NCBI GenBank assembly: GCA_008933995.1
Contig: WARS01000013.1
Span: 798,721-862,720 of the forward strand
DNA from: Datnioides undecimradiatus
Taxonomy: Eukaryota > Chordata > Actinopteri > Lobotiformes > Datnioididae
Length of the DNA: 64,000 bases
Reading direction: 5' to 3'
A program made the position numbers and the translations under genes. The notes beneath the pieces were generated by a model that ran no database searches, had not been told where the DNA came from, and saw only the letters and a program-made list of their open reading frames with translations. Position 1 is the first letter of the stretch. The number at the start of each line of letters is the position of its first letter. This document shows positions 51,890 to 61,500 of the stretch, in pieces.

Positions 51890-52550
51890 CCTGCGATTCA
51901 CTGTTGATGGAGGAGCTCCAGACTGTGACTCACAATGACATCACAGATTTGACCCTTATCTGTCATCCAACTTTGGGAAAGAGCTGCTCCTTCCATCAAA
52001 GTCCAACTAAAACAATCTCCTATTTCACTGCTGTAATACTGTAAAGTTAAAGTGTCATTTTAATTGACACCTAAACAGCTAAGTGTTTCAGCATCTCGTG
52101 TTTATGAGCGGGGTGGGGGCATCACAGGTGGGATTGTCTGACTGCGTCACCGAACCAAAAAAACGCCATTTCCATCTACAAAACGTCATAGTTTCCAAAC
52201 ATTGTGGCTGTTAAAACAAGTGACCTATATGGGCCAGCTCTGCACATATATGGCTGCTTCCTTATCAGCCAGCTCTGTGATTATATCTGTGAGAGGGAGA
52301 CAAGGGATGAGATTTATTAGGTGGCACAAAAGCATCGGATGATGTTAGAATGAAACCCAAAGTCAATAATGAAATATTGTGCTGACGGGGGAAACAACAG
52401 AGATAGAGGTTATAAACATATTTAGTAGGTGGTGGTTATAAACTAAAAAAAAAGAGGATCCAGTGCACCTGCAGTACGCCAGCCTTCAGTTATCTTTGTC
52501 TGGTCAGTTTCCCCTCTACCTTTACTCCCCTCACCCTGCCATTTGTCTTT

Positions 52551-52563
52551 GTTAATAAATCAC
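52551..52563 (+). promoter_or_regulatory. HNF1-like binding site upstream of uroguanylin
   Basis: GTTAATAAATCAC matches the HNF1 palindrome GTTAATNATTAAC at 10 of 12 defined positions. It starts 34 bp before the TATA box. The opposite-strand site in the guanylin promoter is of similar quality, so both genes seem to share this input. Confidence 0.5.
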
Positions 52564-52583
52564 TCACTAATCTGTCCAGATGC

Positions 52584-52591
52584 CTTATAAG
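52584..52591 (+). promoter_or_regulatory. TATA box of the uroguanylin-like gene
   Basis: CTTATAAG about 80 bp before the ATG at 52666, with a predicted start of transcription near 52612-52618. Confidence 0.6.
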
Positions 52592-52665
52592 AGGCAGAGC
52601 AGGTACACAGAAGACCACAGAAGAAACACTCCTCTAAGCTGAAAGGCATCTTGCATCATCTGAAA

Positions 52666-54582
52666 ATGAGAGTGCTCAGTGTTGTCCTTGTGTTGGTGCT
52701 GTGTGGGTGCAGTGGAGCTGCAGGTGTGCAGGTTAAGGTGAGTATCACTTGTTCTTGGAAATACTGTTGATGTGTTTGTCTCACCGGTCAGGCTGTGTTG
52801 TTTGCCTGGTGCTTTTCGCCCCATTTCATAGTGTTTCTTTATCTTCGTAGTGCATCTTGGTTTTGGAAAATCCAGTGCAGGTGCAGTCAGGCCTGTTTAA
52901 GGTGGAGGATTTAAGGATGCATTTTGATTCCTCTAACATGCATTTCAGCAGCAGTAACCATCCAGTCCAGCATCAAACTCAAATCTAAGAATACATTGAG
53001 TTAGCTTCAGCCCCTGTCATCACTCCCATTACAAGACCCAAACAGCACACTCCCTCTCTCTTGATTTTAATTGTGTCAGATTTTGCTCTTCCTGCCTCCA
53101 ACTTCTTCCTGTTCCTTCCCCTCCAGGTTGGAGACAGGAGCTTCCCGCTGGAGACAGTCAAGGAGCTAAAGGAGCTGATGGGCTTAGACGACGACGTCAG
53201 CCCTCACCTCGCTGAGACGAGCATTGTGGCCATATGCAACAACCCTCTGCTGCCGCAGATCTTTCGCCCAGTGTGTAAAGGGAGGGGAGCCGGCATCGTT
53301 TTGTCCAAACTAGGTAAGACTGAACAAAGGGGAAACAAATTGCAAATATGGAAATAACAGAATTGGAATGTAGAGCATCAGTTTTACTTTGGCACAAACA
53401 AATTGTGGCATTATATCTCAGTGTCGCTCTCAGGTCTCCCTCTAATGTTTTTCTGATTTATGTATGAATGTGAAAGCACTATTCATCTCAAACAGGCCCA
53501 TTACAGAGGCTCAACGTGGATAAGATATTGTGCTCGTGTCACATTGGGCATCTGCTTAATCACAATAAGCAAATAATACTGCAAAGCAAGATCCAGAACC
53601 AAACTCCAGAACAATGTGGGGTGCTCTGGGGATATTAACTTTGAAGGAAGTGGCTAATAATTCCTTTAAAACAGCTGGGAACTGTAGCTTTAAGCCAATA
53701 TTACACAAACTGGAGTCATTTATGAATTTGCTGGGGACTATTTTTAGCTTTACACCATTAAAGTCTATGTGTGATTGATTTAAAATCAATAGTAGCCACA
53801 TAAGTGATGATGAAGGAGGAGTCTATCCAGTTTACCAATTTTTACCCGTTTTAATACTTTATGGCACAGGGAAATAAGCTATATCAGGCTTATTCAGGCA
53901 ATGGCAGTACTTTTGACCAAACATTTCCTTTAAACAAGAGGTTGGCTTAGCTTAGCACTTAGACTGGAAACATGGAAACATTGAGCCAGGACAGAGCCAG
54001 GCTTTCAGATTTCAGAGTCAGGTCAATGTTCTCATCTAATTCTAATTGTTTAGTCAGCTTTGATTTCAAAATGTGGCTTTTTTCAAATTCATACAGGAAC
54101 TAACGCACCCCACATCTTAGAAATGCTGTTTAACCAACAGTTTTTTCAGTCAGGCACTGACTTTCTTTCATTGAGATCAAAGACTTTGGTCACCAACACA
54201 GGCTTACTCTGGAGTTCACTGTTCACACATTGTATTATGCACATCCTGCAAGTGCTGCACCATAAAGTGGCTATAGAATGATAATACCAGACAAGAGGCC
54301 TGTGGAAAGCTTTGCAAATAGTCTTTGGGGACCATTAAAGCTCATTAGATACAGATGGCAGCCTTGCTGCTGTATTGAGACGGATATGGATACAGATTCC
54401 ATTATAAATATTAGCAGCATTTCATAGAATTGAAAAGCTGGCCCGGGGGGGTACAAAAACATCTTTTAGGTCAGATGAATATTTATGTCCTTTTTTTCTT
54501 GCACTTTTCAGTGTATATCATCACGCCTTTGGATCCTTGTGAAATATGTGCCAACCCGTCTTGCTATGGGTGCCTGAACTGA
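52666..54582 (+). CDS. guca2b: Uroguanylin-like preprohormone with an atypical core
   Basis: Three exons, 52666-52737, 53127-53313 and 54512-54582, give 109 aa. Exon 2 is 187 bp, exactly as in the guanylin-like gene, with the same phases, so the two are tandem duplicates. Residues 1-20 are a signal peptide. The pro-segment has Cys61 and Cys74 and the F-x-L-E-x-V-K motif shared with guanylin. The mature end from Asp94 reads DPCEICANPSCYGCLN. The Cys spacing and the D-P-C-E-I-C-A-N start match uroguanylin of other fish. However, Pro-Ser replaces Ala-Ala before the third Cys, Tyr replaces the usual Thr after it, and an extra Asn follows the usual terminal Leu. The expected receptor is guanylyl cyclase C in gut and kidney; the effect of the changes is unknown. 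Orthology to uroguanylin is likely but a fish-specific paralogue is possible. Confidence 0.93.
53397..53475 (+). repeat. Intron segment of uroguanylin shared with the inverted relic
   Basis: TGGCATTATATCTC, TCAGGTCTCCCTCTA and TTTTTCTGATTTATGTAT here correspond, inverted, to 49493-49555. The similarity is continuous with the exon 2 similarity, so it is a paralogous intron rather than an independent dispersed repeat. Confidence 0.7.
53938..54005. repeat. Fragment of the TTAGCTTAGCA...AGACTGGAAACA repeat
   Basis: GGCTTAGCTTAGCACTTAGA, CTGGAAACATGGAAACAT and GAGCCAGGACAGAGCCAGGC resemble the interior of the element at 42510. It lies in intron 2 of the uroguanylin-like gene. Confidence 0.5.
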
Positions 54583-54783
54583 GCCTGCCATCTGCTAGAC
54601 ACATCAAAACACATGAATTGAAAGCCTCTGAGAACGCCATTCTCCATCGTTCTTCTACATCTCTATGTATAAGGCACCCATGGACATTGGCAAAACACAT
54701 TCTGTCACCCAGCAACCAAGCCCAACAGGTCTCAAGGCTCAGTGGTCAACATTTTGGTTTTTAAAAGATATAAAAATGGAGTC

Positions 54784-54789
54784 ATTAAA
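54784..54789 (+). terminator. Polyadenylation signal of the uroguanylin-like gene
   Basis: ATTAAA about 200 bp after the stop codon, followed by TTTTTGTAAGTTTTGG, a T/GT-rich stretch. Confidence 0.5.
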
Positions 54790-55021
54790 CATTTTTGTAA
54801 GTTTTGGTACACACAATTAACACAGATTGAGAGAGTCAGAGTCAGATGCATGTTCTGCAGTGTTTGAATATTACCTTGCTTTCATATTGAACTTTTAATT
54901 TATTGAATCTGGTGCAAGTTCTCACTAATAAAATATATGTATTCTTTGCATCCTTGAAATCAGTTTTATTCCTACCCTTTCCTTTACACTGTGTATTACC
55001 TTTATACAGACACATACACAT

Positions 55022-55069
<48 letters not shown>
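55022..55069. repeat. (CA)n microsatellite
   Basis: About 23 CA units. The Cys-Val and His-Thr translations from it are artefacts. Confidence 0.95.
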
Positions 55070-55070
<1 letters not shown>

Positions 55071-56177
55071 CAGTGTGCAGCTTCAGAGCTACTAAGTGAA
55101 AAAATACAATTAAAAAATAAAGATTCCGTATTTGGAAGATGAATCTGAACTGCAAACACAAGTTTCAGGGATCTATCTTCATTTTACCTCCCAAAAACTG
55201 TCAATACAAAAGAAAAATGTGTTTTCCTAGCATTTACCATCATTTTCATGCTCCTGCAATTGGTCCAAATGAAGCAGCTTTGAACTGTGTTGGCAGTGAC
55301 AGTTGATTTTTTTCCATAACCTATCACATGGGTCTGATACAGGAAGTCACACTTTCACATATGCAAAGGCATCTATAACTCCAGAGAAATTGAATCTGGC
55401 AGGACAGCCAGCTGAGGCACCGCATTCATGTAGCTGCAGTCAGGAACGAGCATTAGTGACATCATGTATCAATATGCATGATGTCAGTGACCTGCTTTCC
55501 CATCCTACCGTGTCACCCCTACTTAAGTGGTCATCAGTCATTAAGGGAACTCCTATTTACGATCATTGAAAGCTGCTCTGATGCTGGCATTGAGTTTAAA
55601 TTGGATGTAATGATCTAGAAACCCCTACAATAATAGGGATTTAATGGATCAGTTAATGGACTGGTCAAATGAAAGTGGAAAAACCTCAGTAAACACTGTG
55701 CTTAGTACCTGCTGGCTAATGTGTGTTTCCCTTCAGTGTGCATTAAGATAATTAAGACCTAGCTGGCCCTGTTTTCTCTTGATACTGACACACAGACTGT
55801 TTTAAAATGAATGGCATCCACATTCATAAAGTGACAATTTCAGATAAAATGGTGTACAGTATATCACTTTAACGCAGTTCATGTTTGCATCCTTGTAGTT
55901 TACACTTTGAGGAAAGAGAGAAATATGGGTCTACTGGTTATACTCCTTTTCTCTATCCAAGTATTTCTAGATATTCAAAACAACAACCAACGACTAAGTA
56001 GAATGAGCGCAATAAGAAAAACAAAGTGGTGGGGAAAAAACAACAGACAAACAAAGACTGGTTCGGCCAGCCTCGTCTCAGGATCTAAACGAAAACGGAA
56101 GTCGGATGGAGTGAGACCTCTGCTCCGCCTCATTTTCATCCCACCGGGACCCAGCAAACACCCGCCCTACCCTGTGT

Positions 56178-56243
56178 CTGATTGGCTACTACTCGTGCTC
56201 ACTATGTGTTAAGTTTGGAAGGCAAGGATTAACAGCCAATCAG
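56178..56243. promoter_or_regulatory. Inverted pair of CCAAT boxes in a GC-rich patch
   Basis: CTGATTGGCT (56178-56187) and AGCCAATCAG (56234-56243) are a perfect 10-bp inverted repeat, each containing a CCAAT box. The surrounding 300 bp is more GC-rich than its flanks. It could be a small promoter, but no gene is recognised on either side. Confidence 0.3.
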
Positions 56244-56322
56244 ATTCAGACTCTGGGCGTTGCTTCGCAGGATCCCGGTGGGAAAAACAAACGATGCCAT
56301 CGATCCTCTGCTTCCTGCCTCG

Positions 56323-56968
56323 TAGTGGTGTGCGATACTGCAAGGTTTGGTATCGATCCGATACCAAGTAAATACAGGGCCAATATCGCCGATACCAATA
56401 CTGATACTGATACTTTCTAATAATTAAGGTGGATGCATCATCAAATTGTTAAATCTGAATGAATTTTCATGACCTTCAAGTGTTTTGTGATTTTTCCTTT
56501 GGATTATTAATTAGTTAAAACGCAGGACGGAATTTGGGCGACGTTTATAGGTAATTAGAAAATATTTTATTATCATAATAAAAGTTTTTGTTCAGAAATA
56601 ATAGAACAGTAACAAAACAATTTTCCCCCAAACACTGTCATGTCTGGATTTTTTTTCTTAACCAAACAAAGTGCACAAAAGTATCACTCGAGGACAAATT
56701 AAAACAGATTCTTTTTCCAGGTAGAGTGATCAGAAACTACAATATAAAGATTAAATAAACATTCTCAGTACAACATGAAAACAACAGGGGGAGGAGGAGC
56801 AAAGTGCGCCTGCTCCGCACTGTGACAGGAGCGGCACTGACACATACAGCCAGGTCGCCTCTTTGATGAAAGAGTAAAGTATCGATCCCATCACACTGGT
56901 ATCGATCAATATCAATACCAACGTTGGTATCGATAATATCGATATTTGGGTCGATCCGCCCACCACTA
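56323..56968. mobile_element. hAT-type MITE with GGTATCGAT repeats, 646 bp
   Basis: Ends TAGTGGTGTGCGATA and TCGATCCGCCCACCACTA are imperfect inverted repeats. Outside them are the 8-bp sequences CTGCCTCG (56315-56322) and CTACCTCG (56969-56976), one mismatch apart, as expected of an aged hAT target duplication. Both arms are full of GGTATCGAT/GATACCAA motifs. No transposase is encoded. Confidence 0.8.
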
Positions 56969-57490
56969 CTACCTCGGCTTAGTCTAGAGAGCGCGTGACG
57001 ACCTCTGGTGATTGTTAGCTGACGTAACAAGAACGCATCAACCGTAAAATAGCATTTCAACCAACATGTCACAGTGAACGTTTCAACAGTCAGTTAAACA
57101 CAAGAAAAACATTTTTTGGTAAGTATGTATATTTTTAATGTCCCGGTTCCACACAAAGCACGGTGTAATGCAGAGACAGAGACACGTCCTCTAACCCCTC
57201 TCACTAGTTTGATGTCCGTCCTGTCTGCGTGAATACCGAGCTGCCAGTGGACTAGGCATGTTTACATTAAGAAATGTATTTAATTTTAAAACTACTTTTT
57301 CTTTTCAATCTTTGGACCCATTTGTTGAGTCTTACTGTTTAAATTTGCAATTGGGTCTAATCTTGAACAGTCATGTTTTAGCCGCAATGACTCTAAATGG
57401 AGAAATTAATTAGAGTACAGAAATATGCTAAACATATGCGTTCATGTCATCCCCACATTTCTTCTTGGAAATTACCTGTCAATGTCACGT

Positions 57491-57562
57491 GGCTCGTTGG
57501 TCTAGGGGTATGATTCTCGCTTAGGGTGCGAGAGGTCCCGGGTTCAAATCCCGGACGAGCCC
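57491..57562 (+). tRNA. tRNA-Pro (anticodon AGG)
   Basis: A 72-nt cloverleaf. The acceptor stem GGCTCGT pairs with ACGAGCC, and the discriminator is C. Box A (TGGTCTAGGGG) and box B (GGTTCAAATCC) are intact. The anticodon stem CTCGC/GCGAG carries the loop TTAGGGT with AGG at 57523-57525. No intron and no encoded CCA, as in eukaryotic nuclear genes. A TTTT pol III stop follows at about 57570. It reads proline CCU, and CCC by inosine wobble. Confidence 0.97.
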
Positions 57563-57568
57563 TCGAGC

Positions 57569-57573
57569 ATTTT
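57569..57573 (+). terminator. Pol III termination signal of tRNA-Pro
   Basis: A short T run (ATTTTA) seven bases after the tRNA 3' end, with a second TTTT a few bases later. Confidence 0.6.
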
Positions 57574-58418
57574 AAGTTTTCAGAGTAGGAGGTTTCTCTT
57601 CAGGTGTTCTTGCACATAACCAGGTTTTGGTGCTAGTCCATAGTAACTCACAGTGTACATATACGGCATAAAAAACAGTATCTGTAAGTAAAGTATATAC
57701 ATATATTATTGTCCACTTTATTTCTGTATAGCTGTAGTTTGCTAAAATCATCTTGATATCCCACTGTCATGCGGTGGGATATCAAATGATTGTTCTGTCA
57801 GCTCTTTATTTCAGCTATGATGGTTACACTGAGTGAAATATTCAAAGTCCAGAACCAAGTCTTTTCCACCAAATCAAACGCTTGTAGGTTGTGCATAAAA
57901 GGATGCACAGTTTTCCCTAAAAAGCCACAAGAAGCTCCTGTATCTTTGCTTAAAAATAAACCACTACTATACTACAATATTCTACTATACCGCTATAACA
58001 TAAAATCAGCCCCACTGTAACCAGTTTCAACATTAAAATCTCCTTCTAACCCATAACATTAATGATGCAGTAATATAAGATATTTTATAACATAACAGTG
58101 CAGTCACTTTTTAAAATCAGTGCCATTACTTTTGATGCCTTGATACATTTTGCCTGTAATTGCCAGTGTTGATTTGCCAGTAATCATGTCCAGTGTGCTC
58201 AATCCTCACAATACCCACCAGAGGGCGCACGTTACCAAGCTATTTTTACTACAATCTGCAGACTTCACTGCATGTTGGTACCATGTGGGTGTACCCTCTG
58301 CAATAAATTGCATCCAGTGGTGGTTAAATTTAAGATATGTGGATAAGATATATTTAAGATATTTTTTTTGTTTGTTTTGTTTTGTTTTTAAAGGGAAGCC
58401 ACTGCTTTTATTGCAAGC

Positions 58419-58530
58419 TGCCATCCATCCATGTACTTTCTGTAACCGCTTATCCCTTTTGGGTCACAGGGGAGTTGGAGCCTATCCCAGCAGTCACTGG
58501 ACAGGAGGCGGGGCACACCCAGGACAGGTA
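58419..58530. mobile_element. Fragment of a teleost non-LTR-type repeat
   Basis: The blocks GCCATCCATCCATGTACTTT, CTGTAACCGCTTATCCCTTT, GGGTCACAGGGG, GGAGCCTATCCCAGCAGTCA and GGCGGGGCACACCCAGGACA occur in the order known for a very common fish repeat. Short and non-coding. Confidence 0.7.
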
Positions 58531-58599
58531 GGAACAGAAAAAGCACACTGGTTGACAGTGAGACAGACTTGCCTCAACAGCACACTATGGCAGGGTACG

Positions 58600-61500
58600 T
58601 TTCAAGACATATATTAATTAAAGAGCAAGACATCACATATTGTTGTAATTATCTGTGTCCATGTCACATTTTGTGCCCTGTGGTACCTGTCTCTGGCCCT
58701 GACCATGACCTAGCTTATTTTAAATGAAAAACTGTAATCTTAAAACTTGAACAACTTGAAAAGCATACAATGTGCTTGAGAGTACAGCTTGAAACCACGT
58801 GTGCAAAGTTCATAGTGACCCCTTTTCCAGGGAGACATTAGAAATAGTAACATTTCCGCATATTTTCTCTTGTTTCCTATAATTTCTAGAAAGGGAGTGT
58901 TTTATTTTCACAGCTTGTTTTGTAAGAATAAAGCGAACAATCCCAACATCCTTCATTAAGCTGTGCCAGTTATCTGGTTCAGGGTCGAACTACTGGAGCT
59001 TATCCCATTCCACAGTCAGTGAGAAGGATGTTGACAGTGTCTGTCAGGGCCAAGGAACATATAAGGAGATAAACACAATCAGATTTACACCCAAGACTAT
59101 CATCCCATTTAAAGCTAGCTTGTGACTGTGGGAGAACATGCATGAACAGCAGGTTTGGTTCAAACCCATAGACCCTTACAACATGTAAGCCCAGAAATGA
59201 AACCAAGTGAAAAACATATGTTTTCACTTTAAAATCATTTGGTTTTGCGCAGTCCTGAACGCTTCCCCTAAGGACTTACATCAACTCAGTGATATTTTGT
59301 TTGTGATTTAGCTCTAGTCATAAACTGATAAAAGGCACTTGCATTGAATCCAGCAATACAAAGTCAAACATTGATCTTGAGTTCAACATTTTGCTGTTTG
59401 TCAATATCAGTTGAGTCAAACTCTTACACTTCCCACACACACTCCTTCCTTCCATCTTCCACTGCAAACAAATTTTCATTCATTTCAACATATTACAGGA
59501 AGTACCAGTAGACGTGTCTGACTCTTTACTAACCGCCTTAGTTACTATTACCCCATCCGTTGTGCAGGCTTCAAGTTTCCACATCTGTGGTAGATTTACC
59601 TCTCAAAATTGACATTTTATGACTTTCCAGGTATGTTGACAAACAACATTTCCTTGTTATGTAAAATGAAAATGGAATTCAGTCTGGATTACATTTGCCT
59701 TAAAAACGTGTGGCAAACCTTAACTGTTGCGTAAAGTTTCACTGGATGATGCAGCTACAAGTACTTGTGATGTTTAAATATTACTTACTTTGCTTTCAAG
59801 TAAAGTAAAGTATAGTTCAAGGTACATTATTATAGACATACAAATATGTTTTACATAGATTGCACCTTTCATTTATTGCACCTGTCTCACACACTTTAAA
59901 ATAGTTCCACACCACTGTTTTCGTACTCAGAAGCTATAAAGCATTATCATAATTCCATTACATATTTATACTGCTTGCTGTTCAATTGCATCCCTAGTTG
60001 TAAATATGACAAGGAAAGATGTGCGATCAGCCTGTCAGTCTCGTGATTCCCCTTGACTTTTGCAGTGCACTCACTCTGGTCAGGAATAAATGTTTTGACA
60101 GGCTTAGTTTCACATAGATGTGCACCCCTCACTGAGATCACATCAGGGCCTGTTTCTAAATCATCTAAATCATCCTTTACTTTCCGTCTTCACTTCACAT
60201 AGCCTCACCTCACTGCTCAACATATATATTAGTGTTAAGCGATAAGAAACAATATAAAAATATGTATCTACATTTATTTCTCTGGAGGTGATTGAGGCTG
60301 TTGAAGCCAATGTTTGGGATTCAGTTTTGGGGTTTTTTTTACATTAAAGAATTGCATTGCTTTTCTTTGAAAGGGTAGGTTGTAAAGTATGATATGATGT
60401 GGTTGTCCACTGCTGGCACAATACACAACAAGCTCTGTGGTTTCCAGAGAAGCTATTACTTACTTCTTATTCAATCCCAGAGAGTATTTTTTCTGCAAAT
60501 TTATCACGTTAGTTGTGGAAAAGTGTATGTTGGGGGGTTTTTCAGAATGTTGCCACCTTTACCCAGCTCTGGTATTTTACAAAGCCTGGAATGCACATTA
60601 GCTGCGTCTTCATACAATTTGCTTTAACTTTCAAATAAATAGTTTTGAGGCAATTCAATTGACAAGAAAAGACAAAGACGATCAAATGCTTCAAAAGTAC
60701 TAACATTCATAAGTATTTCAATTTATTCTGTTGTTCACTGAATATATAAAGTATTAAGCCACTGTAAATCCACATTAAGTAACAATAATTTTTTACACCA
60801 AACCCATTCAAATATCCATGACAGGTGAACCCAGAATGATGTTTGGGCTTTTTTTTCTGTATTATATCTCATCTGCTAGTTTTGGTGCCAAATGGTTGCT
60901 AACCTATTGTTACAAATTCACTCTTAAGTTAAAAGTTCATCCAAAAATATGACCAACAAACAAACCTCTACCCTGTAAATGTTTGGCATGAACAACTTGC
61001 TATACTTTGTTTTGTTTAAAGGAACATCCTGCCACAGGACTTTCACAGCCATAACACAAGAAAAGAAAACATAAGCACTGGTGCACATGGGACTACTACA
61101 ACCCAAAATCTCCCTGTGCAAACAGTTCAAAAAAAAGAAAGACTATTTCCCAGAACATAATGTGGCTGGAAGAGATTAGAGATGATATAAGAACACGCAC
61201 ACCCAGAAAAGAGAGAGAGAATGAGCTCTTTTGTGTTTAAACCGTGGAAAAGTTTCCGTTTCGAGAAACCCAACTTGATTCATGAAGCATACGTTATCAC
61301 ACATATCACAAATGACTTGCAACTCAAACACCTCATTCCTTCACAGCTTTGCATACACACTACATACACTCATACAAGATGTGTAATTACAGCATTTAAA
61401 ATGTATCTAGGACAACATAGCTATCAGGCTAACTGCCCGAACCTTACCTTAGTCTTTGAAAACAGAAAATGGAAACAAGTTATAGAAATTAGTTTTTTCT

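Noticed and set aside
54842-55160. ORFs with Cys-Val or His-Thr runs
   Set aside because: They are translations of the CA microsatellite.
55907-56212. 101-aa ORF with a basic Lys/Arg-rich middle
   Set aside because: No known domain, and it lies over the GC-rich CCAAT patch, where open frames are expected by chance.
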